Shown one piece after another: positions 1-5,261 of a stretch of 5,261 bases of DNA. Where the stretch lies: contig JAIRJQ010000030.1 in the NCBI GenBank assembly GCA_031260545.1, forward strand, positions 1-5,261, in the 5' to 3' direction. How positions within the stretch are numbered: the stretch's first letter is position 1; every line of letters begins with the position of its first letter. The notes under the pieces were generated by a model. It worked only from the letters and a program-made list of their open reading frames with translations. It was not told the origin of the DNA and did no database searches. A program made the translations under genes and the position numbers. Source of the stretch: Methanomassiliicoccaceae archaeon (lineage in GTDB: Archaea > Thermoplasmatota > Thermoplasmata > Methanomassiliicoccales > Methanomethylophilaceae).

Positions 1-285
1 GATAAGGACGGGCATCAGATCGTTCCTTTTTGCCATTATTTTCAAAGAGTTCCATTTCGATGATGTTCTTAATGAATGCATCACAGTAAAGAGAAGACCG
101 TACCGCAGTATGAATTTTGAATGCTCCCGTATCGCGTATCCAATTAGAAGTTCCTCTGTCAGTATCTCAGCGGTCTCATTGCGTATCAGACGCGGGATGT
201 TCCTCGGTACGGTCAATACTTTCCTGATCTCAGACGATGCTACAACATCTGCGACCGCGATTCTCGTATACTGATCGGAGGGCAT
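1..285 (-). CDS. N-terminus of probable ViaA/VWA-type partner of the RavA ATPase (partial)
   Basis: Reading the minus strand, an ATG at 285 opens a frame of 95 codons with no stop before the window edge, so the gene is cut at its 3' end. The peptide begins MPSDQYTRIAVADVVASSEI and continues as an alpha-helical, Leu/Ile/Arg-rich region (for example NETAEILTEELLIGYAIREH at residues 36-55). It starts four bases after the TGA of the upstream ATPase and no Shine-Dalgarno is visible, which suggests translational coupling in one operon. RavA-type MoxR ATPases are typically followed by a von Willebrand A protein (ViaA in E. coli) whose N-terminal half is helical and whose VWA domain is C-terminal. 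The visible part fits that helical half in position and composition. No VWA metal-binding motif (DxSxS) can be seen because the window ends too early. The frame is well supported; the family is inferred from context. Confidence 0.72.
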   Translation of the reverse strand, partial: MPSDQYTRIAVADVVASSEIRKVLTVPRNIPRLIRNETAEILTEELLIGYAIREHSKFILRYGLLFTVMHSLRTSSKWNSLKIMAKRNDLMPVLI

Positions 286-289
286 GATA

Positions 290-1714
290 TCATTCTAAGA
301 GTGCTTCAACATCTTTTATTATGTTCTCGATGTCGTTCATCACCGTAAGTCTTTGGCTGAACATGACCGTCATATCCTTTCTGTCGCGTTCGGATAACCA
401 AATATTATCGCTGAGTTCTTTCGACAATGATGCACGGTCCTTTTCGTATCCGCTGAGTACGCCGTCCTTGCGTTTACGGAGGTCATTTATCTCCTTTCTG
501 TAAAGGCGCGATCCGGGGCCGGCGGCCTTTTCCGTGAGCTTCCATCCGTGCTCCCGGGATAGCATCTCAACGAGTTCCTCGAATGAATATTTCTTATAAT
601 TCTTCGATGCGCCCTTTGTATCATCATACGGGTCCATGAAAGAATGTTTCGGCATATCGGAATGGTGTTTCCTCAACGAATCGAGGGATGTGAATGCTCC
701 GTTGCAGTTCGAGCAATATACGATCCGAGGGAACCGAAGATCGGAGTTAACGATGTTCAAAGAGCTAAGTGCCAGCTTGAACAATTCTTCCGCTTCGTTC
801 TTAAGTTTTGTAAGATCTAGACCGCCTGATACGCATGAGTTCAGCAATGAGGATCTGATGGATCCCCTCTCATTCGGGTCATCCCACAGCATATGCTGCA
901 TCAGAGGTACGAACGTTATATCGACGTTCTTGCATTCTATCGCGGCAGCGGCGATCTTCATTACCGTAACGGCCTTCTTCCATCTTCTGTCCGAGACATA
1001 TTTATCATTCTTTCTGAAGTCATCTCGCATTGACAATACGGTAGAAACGACATCATCGCTGAGCGTGACATTCTCAGCCATCTTCCTCAACTTCTCGATA
1101 TCGCTTTTCGTTATTTTTACGGAAGGAACGAACTGTTCATCATCAGACAGAAGAACTTTCAAAAATTTGCTGCCGTCGGATATCTGGTCAACGTAATATC
1201 TGAAAAGGAAACGGTCGTATAACGCCTGTAATTCTTCACCATCCTCAGGAAGTTCGTTGGATGCGCCGTATATCGAATAGATGGGAACATCTATCGTCTC
1301 ACGTCCGTTGTGGAATTTCTTTTCATTCAGTATCGTAAGCAGTGAGTTAAGTATCGAACTGTTCGCTTTGAATATCTCGTCAAGGAAGGCGATGTTCGCC
1401 GAAGGTAGATAACCTTCAGTTCTCCGTTTGAATTCATCGTTCTTCAGTCCTGCCAGCGACAACGGCCCGAATACCTCTTCCGGCGATGTGAACCTTGTGA
1501 GCAGATAATAATATAATTCGCGTTCTCCGAGACATTGGCATATGTCCCTGGCGAGCATGCTCTTCGCTGTTCCCGGGGGGCCTATCAGTAAAAGATGTTC
1601 TCCTGAAAGTAACGCCAATATCGAACCCGATATCTCATCCTCCCTTTCCACATATCTTTCATTAAGGGAACCCATCATCTGTTCCAGTTTTTTTCTTACC
1701 GTCGGCGGTTGCAT
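290..1714 (-). CDS. ravA: RavA-like MoxR-family AAA+ ATPase with C-terminal zinc-finger-like motif
   Basis: This 474-aa protein is a MoxR-group AAA+ ATPase that probably acts as a cytosolic hexameric chaperone or remodelling motor with a VWA partner. Visible motifs are Walker A GPPGTAKS (45-52), the MoxR stretch TRFTSPEEVFGPLS (73-86), Walker B NIAFLDEI (107-114, D112/E113), a sensor-1 region GASNE (150-154), an arginine-finger segment LYDRFLFR (165-172) and a sensor-2 helix YVSDRRWKKAV (239-249). From memory, the last two almost match E. coli RavA. The RavA LARA region is not recognisable. In its place are C334-x2-C337 with H350/H351 and H357, a C2H2-like zinc site, and then a charged helical tail (375-474). 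The frame is open 217 codons further upstream, but that part runs antisense through the divergent gene. The ATG at 1714 lies just before the AAA module and about 25 bases from a TATA box, so the mRNA may be leaderless. The partner frame follows after 4 bases. Confidence 0.93.
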   Translation of the reverse strand: MQPPTVRKKLEQMMGSLNERYVEREDEISGSILALLSGEHLLLIGPPGTAKSMLARDICQCLGERELYYYLLTRFTSPEEVFGPLSLAGLKNDEFKRRTEGYLPSANIAFLDEIFKANSSILNSLLTILNEKKFHNGRETIDVPIYSIYGASNELPEDGEELQALYDRFLFRYYVDQISDGSKFLKVLLSDDEQFVPSVKITKSDIEKLRKMAENVTLSDDVVSTVLSMRDDFRKNDKYVSDRRWKKAVTVMKIAAAAIECKNVDITFVPLMQHMLWDDPNERGSIRSSLLNSCVSGGLDLTKLKNEAEELFKLALSSLNIVNSDLRFPRIVYCSNCNGAFTSLDSLRKHHSDMPKHSFMDPYDDTKGASKNYKKYSFEELVEMLSREHGWKLTEKAAGPGSRLYRKEINDLRKRKDGVLSGYEKDRASLSKELSDNIWLSERDRKDMTVMFSQRLTVMNDIENIIKDVEALLE

Positions 1715-1735
1715 ACGTCCGCAATAAAATGTGCG

Positions 1736-1745
1736 TATAAATAAT
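1736..1745. promoter_or_regulatory. TATA box between divergent ravA and hyuA-like genes
   Basis: TATAAATAAT on the plus strand reads ATTATTTATA on the minus strand. On the minus strand its centre is about 25 bases from the ravA ATG at 1714, which predicts transcription starting at or beside the start codon (leaderless mRNA). An A-rich stretch (AAAAAAT) lies just upstream in that direction and could act as the TFB recognition element. On the plus strand the same element would start RNA near 1765, giving a leader of about 50 bases before the ATG at 1818. A second plus-strand candidate is the T-rich TTTTTTATT at 1747-1755. Assignment rests on sequence and spacing only. Confidence 0.55.
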
Positions 1746-1805
1746 GATTTTTTATTCCCGCATGAGGATACGCAATCATTATCATCATTCCTGGACATAT
1801 CATGC

Positions 1806-1810
1806 GGTGG
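1806..1810 (+). promoter_or_regulatory. Ribosome binding site of the hyuA-like gene
   Basis: GGTGG lies seven bases before the ATG at 1818 and is complementary to the archaeal 16S 3' end. It favours that ATG over an in-frame GTG at 1731, which would overlap the TATA region and add 29 residues before the family's N-terminal strand. Confidence 0.7.
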
Positions 1811-1817
1811 CTTTGCA

Positions 1818-3788
1818 ATGATCGGCAGGGAAGGCAGCAGAACGTTAAGTCTCGGGATAGATGCGGGAGGTTCGTACACTGACGCCGTAGTGATGGATGT
1901 CATCGAGAGACAGGTGATCGCCCGCGCCAAAGCGAAGACGACACCTGAGGACCTGATGATGGGAATGTCGGATGTTATGGCATCCCTGATCGCTTCACGC
2001 TCATTTAACCCCAAGGATATAAAATTCACAGGTCTGTCGACAACCCTTGCAACAAATTCCATACTGGAAGGGAAGGGAGGTCGTGTGGGTCTGATCGGCA
2101 TAGGATGGGTCCCCGAAAAGGACTGGACGTTCGATTGTGTCATGTCATCCTTCATTGACGGCGGCCATGATGTAAGGGGCCACTCATTATCGGCGCTTGA
2201 TACCGAAGGGCTGATAAAAGCGGCAAAGAAGATGGACGGCATGGCCGATTCAATGGTCATATCATCAAAGTTCAGTTGTTTTAATCCGATACATGAAAAT
2301 ATGGCCAGATCTGCGGTCCGCGAGGTCATGGACATGCCGATCATCGCCGCCCATGAACTGTCCACTGATCTTGGGATCTATGAAAGAACGAACACCGCGG
2401 TCCTGAACGGAATGTTACTTCCTGTTATCAACGATTTTCTGAAGGACGTAACGATAATGTTGTCCCGTTTTAAGATCGATTCAAAAGTAATGGTGATGAA
2501 GGGCGACGGAACGATGATGGACATAGCATCCGCAAAAATAAGACCTGTCGAGACAATAATGTCCGGCCCCGCGGCATCCGCGGTGGGAGGAAGGTTCCTT
2601 TCCGATCTGGACACGTGTTTTGTCATCGATATCGGATCAACGTCAACGGATATCGCATTTTTAAGAAAGGGACTGCCGCCCGTGAGCGCGGAAGGCGCGA
2701 TCGTCGGCGACAGGAGAACGCATGTTCACGCAATGGACGCGTATACCATAGCGTTGGGCGGCGACTCTCATATTTTTACTGACGAAACAGGAAAATTGAA
2801 GATAGGGCCGAGACGTTCCGTCCCGTTATCGGCAGCAGCGTTGCACTATCCGGAACTTGTGAAAAAGATCAGAGAAAAAAAACGTTCATCGTTCATGATA
2901 CCGCATATGTCCCGCACTTCATCTTTATCCAATCATTCCTCGACGATACTGAAATGGATACGCGAGAACGCCCCGTGCACACCGGAAGAGATAATGGATT
3001 CGCATCCTGAGATGTACACCTGCAAAAGTGTCATCCAGGACCTTACGGACCGCGGCAATGTGATATTGACGGGGCTGACGCCAACGGATATATTATTGGC
3101 AAAGAACAGATTCGATCACGGCGATAAAGCGGCGGCAAAGGAAGGGATATATGTCGAAGCCGTGAAACTTAACATGAGCGCCGAACAGTTCAGCATGAAA
3201 GTTATCGATAAGATAATTGTGACCATCGGTAAAGCGGTATTGACAAAGGCCATAATGGATCAGACCGGCGACAGCACAATAAGTAAAAATCTGTCAAAGA
3301 TAACAGAAGTGATGACCGGCGGCAGTTTCATGGATGTTATGAACGTCACCGCAGAACTGAACATCCCCATTGTAGGCCTCGGAGGGCCGGCCAAAGTGTT
3401 CCTGCCAGCATTGGAGCACAGGCTGTCCGCAAAGGTGATACTGCCGCACGATCACGACGTAGGCAACGCCGTGGGAACGATATGCAGTAAGGTGTCAGAA
3501 ACGGCAAGTGTCCAGATAAGGGCGACGAAGGGAGGAGGTTATGAGCTCGTATCATCGTTCGAACCGCCGGCGAGGATAAAATGCCTGGAGGACGCTTTGG
3601 AAAAGGCCAAGGCGATGGTGACGGACCACGCAATGAACAAGGCCGTAAGAGCGGGCGGCGCCGGCGTCACTGTTAACGTGGAGGTCGACAGCAGTAACTT
3701 CTCCAATCACGCAGACGCTTTCGTCGACTGGATCGAAGTACGCGCAAGGGCCACCGGGGATCCCATGGGAAGACCGTTCAGTTCATGA
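1818..3788 (+). CDS. Hydantoinase/oxoprolinase family protein (HyuA-type, ASKHA fold)
   Basis: This 656-aa protein belongs to the HyuA family. Its characterised members hydrolyse cyclic amides such as 5-oxoproline or N-methylhydantoin with ATP, or carboxylate acetone, usually with a HyuB partner. An N-terminal phosphate loop, LGIDAGGSYTDAVV (12-25), is followed by the family signature STTLATNSILEGKGGRVGLI (74-93). MKGDGTMM (227-234) and SGPAASAVGG (249-258) precede a second phosphate loop, FVIDIGSTSTDIA (268-280). LTPTDILLAKNRFDHGD (420-436) and an adenosine-type motif, VGLGGPAKVFLPALEHR (519-535), come next. Residues 375-418 look like the winged-helix-like insert seen in methanogen homologues. 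The C-terminus, VRARATGDPMGRP (641-653), is also family-like. It is close to the usual HyuA length and intact. No HyuB gene is in the window, so the substrate cannot be told. The start is the ATG at 1818, chosen for its SD. The gene is divergent from ravA and about 50 bases upstream of a TPR gene that it may be transcribed with. Confidence 0.9.
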   Translation: MIGREGSRTLSLGIDAGGSYTDAVVMDVIERQVIARAKAKTTPEDLMMGMSDVMASLIASRSFNPKDIKFTGLSTTLATNSILEGKGGRVGLIGIGWVPEKDWTFDCVMSSFIDGGHDVRGHSLSALDTEGLIKAAKKMDGMADSMVISSKFSCFNPIHENMARSAVREVMDMPIIAAHELSTDLGIYERTNTAVLNGMLLPVINDFLKDVTIMLSRFKIDSKVMVMKGDGTMMDIASAKIRPVETIMSGPAASAVGGRFLSDLDTCFVIDIGSTSTDIAFLRKGLPPVSAEGAIVGDRRTHVHAMDAYTIALGGDSHIFTDETGKLKIGPRRSVPLSAAALHYPELVKKIREKKRSSFMIPHMSRTSSLSNHSSTILKWIRENAPCTPEEIMDSHPEMYTCKSVIQDLTDRGNVILTGLTPTDILLAKNRFDHGDKAAAKEGIYVEAVKLNMSAEQFSMKVIDKIIVTIGKAVLTKAIMDQTGDSTISKNLSKITEVMTGGSFMDVMNVTAELNIPIVGLGGPAKVFLPALEHRLSAKVILPHDHDVGNAVGTICSKVSETASVQIRATKGGGYELVSSFEPPARIKCLEDALEKAKAMVTDHAMNKAVRAGGAGVTVNVEVDSSNFSNHADAFVDWIEVRARATGDPMGRPFSS

Positions 3789-3839
3789 GCGCACCTGTCT
3801 TTCAATAAGATATTATGGGAAGAGCGTAATGACGTGGAC

Positions 3840-4463
3840 ATGTCCGACCCGGTGAACGATGCCTTGGCTAAGGCAAGAGAACAGGTAAAAAGCGGAAAGG
3901 CGAAAGAGGCCGAAGAAACGCTGGAAGCGTATCTGAAAACGGATCCGCATAACCATAAAGTAAGATTGGCATTAGCACAGGTATTATCCAATTATCTCAA
4001 GGACAGGCGCGGAGCGCTGATACAGCTGGATATAATATTAGCAATAGAGCCGAATAATCTGGATGCAAAGAAGGCGATGGTCACCGTTCTTAAAGTTGAA
4101 TCGAAGAACAGTCAGGAAGCGGATAAATTGTTCAGAGAACTGATCAAAGAATGCCCTGATGATGTCGCCCTGATGAACAGCTATGCCATTTTTTTAAAGA
4201 ACCAGATGACCGATTTCAAAGCTTCCGCGGCGATGTATGAGAGAGCACTATCAGTGGACCCCGAAAGATCAGATCTGCATTATAATTATGCGATCCTTTT
4301 AGTAAAAGAAATGAAAGATTATGTTTCAGCCAGGAGACATCTGGAGGATGCTGTCCGTTTGGACCCGAATAACAGGGATGCGCAGATAGGACTCGACCGC
4401 CTTATAAAAAGAAAATTTAAGGACGATGTACCGAAAGAAAGGCGGAGTTTATTTAGAAAATAA
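3840..4463 (+). CDS. TPR-repeat protein
   Basis: This 207-aa protein is built almost entirely of tetratricopeptide repeats, at about residues 3-36, 38-71, 73-107, 108-143 and 145-178. The typical signs are the paired small residues of helices A and B and the Pro-Asn/Asp turns (TDPHNH, IEPNNL, CPDDVA, VDPERS, LDPNNR). A lysine/arginine-rich tail (188-207, ending RSLFRK) follows. There is no signal peptide or membrane segment, so it is probably a cytosolic protein-protein scaffold; the partner is unknown. Two starts are possible: the ATG at 3840 (MSDPVND) or an in-frame GTG two codons earlier at 3834. No convincing SD precedes either. An AT-rich AAGATATTAT (3807-3816) would place a transcription start near 3837, which favours a leaderless mRNA from the ATG. 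Co-transcription with the upstream gene across the gap of about 50 bases is equally possible. Confidence 0.87.
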   Translation: MSDPVNDALAKAREQVKSGKAKEAEETLEAYLKTDPHNHKVRLALAQVLSNYLKDRRGALIQLDIILAIEPNNLDAKKAMVTVLKVESKNSQEADKLFRELIKECPDDVALMNSYAIFLKNQMTDFKASAAMYERALSVDPERSDLHYNYAILLVKEMKDYVSARRHLEDAVRLDPNNRDAQIGLDRLIKRKFKDDVPKERRSLFRK

Positions 4464-4490
4464 ATGTAATATAATATAGATAGAAAAGCA

Positions 4491-4500
4491 ATTATATCTA
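4491..4500 (+). promoter_or_regulatory. Candidate TATA box for rubrerythrin
   Basis: ATTATATCTA, preceded by A-rich GAAAAGCA, lies about 35 bases before the ATG at 4530. It would start RNA close to 4520, just ahead of or within the SD. A second AT-rich element, TAATATAATATAGATA (4467-4482), would start RNA near 4500 and leave a normal short leader of about 30 bases; it may be the better candidate. TAGATA (4477-4482) and TATCTA (4495-4500) form a 6-bp inverted repeat around this region. Confidence 0.5.
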
Positions 4501-4518
4501 AAACGCCGTTATGTATCC

Positions 4519-4524
4519 AGGTGA
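4519..4524 (+). promoter_or_regulatory. Ribosome binding site of rubrerythrin
   Basis: AGGTGA sits five bases before the ATG at 4530 and matches the archaeal anti-SD well. It fixes the start. The in-frame GTG at 4521 is part of this SD and is not the initiation codon. Confidence 0.8.
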
Positions 4525-4529
4525 CACTA

Positions 4530-5069
4530 ATGGGACTTAAGGGATCCAAAACAGAAGCTAATCTGGCAGCCGCATTCGCTGGAGAGAGTCAGGCAAGGAA
4601 CAAGTATACCTACTTCGCATCAAAGGCGAAGAAAGAAGGCTACGAACAGATAGCAGAGGTATTTCTTGAATCTGCAGAGAATGAGAAAGAACACGCCAAG
4701 ATGTGGTTCAAGCTGCTTAACCAGGGTGATGTGCCCACGACCGCAGAAAATCTGAAAGCGGCCGCTGCAGGAGAGAACTATGAATGGGTGACGATGTATG
4801 CCGACTTTGCAAAAACGGCAAAGTCGGAAGGTTTCAATGACGTTGCAAAATTGTTTGAATTTGTTGCTGAGATCGAAAAGGAGCACGAAGCAAGATTCCT
4901 TAAGTTACTGAAGAACCTCGAGTCCGGAGCCATCTACAAGAAGGGCGACACGGTGGTATGGAAATGCCGCAACTGCGGACACCTCCACATTGCGAAGTTA
5001 GCACCGAAAGAGTGCCCGGTGTGTTCACACCCGCAGGCATACTTCGAAGTCAAAGCAGAAAACTACTGA
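4530..5069 (+). CDS. rbr: Rubrerythrin
   Basis: This 179-aa cytosolic non-haem iron protein reduces hydrogen peroxide to water with electrons from rubredoxin or NAD(P)H-linked donors, protecting anaerobes from oxidative stress. The N-terminal ferritin-like four-helix domain carries the diiron ligands. These are E19 in FAGESQARNKY (16-26), the ExxH motif E52-H55 (ENEKEHAKMWF), E82/E85 in AGENYEW (80-86), and the second ExxH E116-H119 (EIEKEHEARF). The C-terminal rubredoxin-like domain has C146-x2-C149 and C162-x2-C165 for one iron. All expected ligands are present and the length is close to the family's usual size, so it should be functional. It has its own TATA box and SD upstream and a hairpin plus T-run directly after its stop, which indicates a single-gene transcript. 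Its regulator is not in the window. Confidence 0.97.
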   Translation: MGLKGSKTEANLAAAFAGESQARNKYTYFASKAKKEGYEQIAEVFLESAENEKEHAKMWFKLLNQGDVPTTAENLKAAAAGENYEWVTMYADFAKTAKSEGFNDVAKLFEFVAEIEKEHEARFLKLLKNLESGAIYKKGDTVVWKCRNCGHLHIAKLAPKECPVCSHPQAYFEVKAENY

Positions 5070-5070
5070 T

Positions 5071-5100
5071 GGTGCGCAAGCACCTCTTTCTTCATTTTTT
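5071..5100 (+). terminator. Hairpin plus T-run terminator of rubrerythrin
   Basis: GGTGC (5071-5075) and GCACC (5080-5084) form a perfect 5-bp stem closed by the GNRA tetraloop GCAA, starting two bases after the stop codon. A T-rich tract ending in TTTTTT (5095-5100) follows. Archaeal termination depends mainly on the T-run; the hairpin may also protect the 3' end. Confidence 0.7.
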
Positions 5101-5104
5101 CTAT

Positions 5105-5155
5105 GTTTTATAAGATGAAATCGATTTCTTTTATATATAATCACAGTTTTATAAA
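5105..5155 (+). promoter_or_regulatory. Promoter region of the gene at the right edge, several TATA-like elements
   Basis: Three AT-rich elements lie in tandem: GTTTTATAA (5105-5113), TTTTATATATAA (5129-5140) and a second exact GTTTTATAA (5146-5154). With the usual spacing of about 25 bases they predict starts near 5135, 5161 and 5176. The last start would begin the RNA almost exactly at the stem described at 5178. CTATGTTT (5101-5108) and AAACATAG (5153-5160) form an 8-bp inverted repeat enclosing the region; it extends to 12 pairs if one base is bulged. Confidence 0.55.
5117..5128. repeat. Perfect 12-bp palindrome, possible operator
   Basis: GAAATCGATTTC is fully self-complementary and lies immediately upstream of the TATA-like element at 5129-5140. 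That is a typical place for a dimeric regulator to bind. No protein is assigned. Confidence 0.5.
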
Positions 5156-5177
5156 CATAGAACAGTTCTTTCCTTCG

Positions 5178-5220
5178 CAGGAACACTTTGAGAGGATCCG
5201 CTCTCCTTCCGATGTTCCTG
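5178..5220 (+). promoter_or_regulatory. Potential structured leader RNA before the right-edge gene
   Basis: CAGGAACA (5178-5185) and TGTTCCTG (5213-5220) are perfectly complementary over 8 bases and enclose a second hairpin, GAGAG (5190-5194) with CTCTC (5201-5205). An alternative hairpin, TTCCT (5170-5174) with AGGAA (5179-5183) around TCGC, uses the same left arm, so the two folds exclude each other. The long stem ends two bases before GGAGTG. It resembles no riboswitch class I can name. Confidence 0.35.
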
Positions 5221-5235
5221 ACGGAGTGTTATTCA

Positions 5236-5261
5236 ATGAAAAAGATCAGAACAGACTGCCT
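5236..5261 (+). CDS. Probable start of a gene cut by the right edge
   Basis: The SD-like GGAGTG (5223-5228) is followed after seven bases by an ATG and eight codons (MKKIRTDC) before the window ends. The promoter-like region upstream supports a real start. An in-frame ATG at 5212 is an alternative, but it lies inside the stem and lacks a well-spaced SD. Too little is visible to assign a family. Confidence 0.4.

Noticed and set aside
636..1196. Long plus-strand open frame inside the ATPase gene
   Set aside because: It is antisense to AAA+ lid and zinc-finger coding sequence, its translation is Ser/Phe-rich and family-less, and no SD or promoter precedes it.
1715..2365. The ravA reading frame stays open for another 217 codons upstream on the minus strand
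   Set aside because: It runs antisense through the well-conserved N-terminal part of the HyuA-type gene, has no family similarity that I recognise, and the AAA module begins right after the ATG at 1714.
3346..3991. Minus-strand open frames over the end of the HyuA-type gene and the start of the TPR gene
   Set aside because: They are shadows of conserved coding sequence on the plus strand, with Pro/Arg/Ser-rich, family-less translations.
4319..4886. Minus-strand open frames over the TPR gene end and rubrerythrin
   Set aside because: Rubrerythrin and TPR on the plus strand explain this DNA fully, and no archaeal promoter is seen in the opposite sense.
5178..5220. A tRNA or known riboswitch at the right end
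   Set aside because: There is no tRNA cloverleaf, T-loop GGTTCRA or recognised riboswitch core; only two short nested stems are supported.
1..5261. In-frame TAG read through as pyrrolysine, which some methanogens use
   Set aside because: The four complete genes end in TGA or TAA and contain no internal TAG, so there is no sign of it here.

Overview
The window looks like the chromosome of an anaerobic archaeon. Spaced TATA boxes precede the genes, there are Shine-Dalgarno (SD) sites of GGTGG/AGGTGA type, a short hairpin with a T-run ends one transcript, and a rubrerythrin is present. A methanogenic Thermoplasmata lineage such as Methanomassiliicoccales would fit the gene types and base composition. 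That placement is inference, because no marker gene is visible. No insertion sequence, CRISPR array, rRNA or tRNA was recognised.

Left part, minus strand: a two-gene unit runs leftwards from about 1714. The first gene (1714 to 290, 474 aa) is a MoxR-family AAA+ ATPase very close in motif order to E. coli RavA, but with a C2H2-type zinc-finger-like knuckle and a charged helical tail in its C-terminal third. Four bases after its stop a second frame opens (285 to 1). It stays open for 95 codons to the window edge and is probably the N-terminus of the ViaA/VWA-type partner expected beside a RavA ATPase. The VWA domain itself lies outside the window.

Centre, plus strand: a stand-alone HyuA-type hydantoinase/oxoprolinase ASKHA protein (1818 to 3788, 656 aa) is divergent from ravA. 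One AT-rich TATA element (1736-1745) sits between the two starts and could serve both. Some 50 bases downstream is a 207-aa protein made of about five TPR repeats with a basic tail (3840 to 4463).

Right part, plus strand: rubrerythrin (4530 to 5069, 179 aa) has its own TATA box, a good SD and a terminator, so it is a separate peroxide-defence unit. The last 190 bases are non-coding until a probable gene start at 5236. They hold several TATA-like elements, a perfect 12-bp palindrome, an inverted repeat, and a leader that can fold into an 8-bp stem ending two bases before a good SD.

The most interesting points are the zinc-finger RavA with its cut-off partner, and the structured, palindrome-bearing promoter/leader at the right end. 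The rest is ordinary housekeeping sequence.
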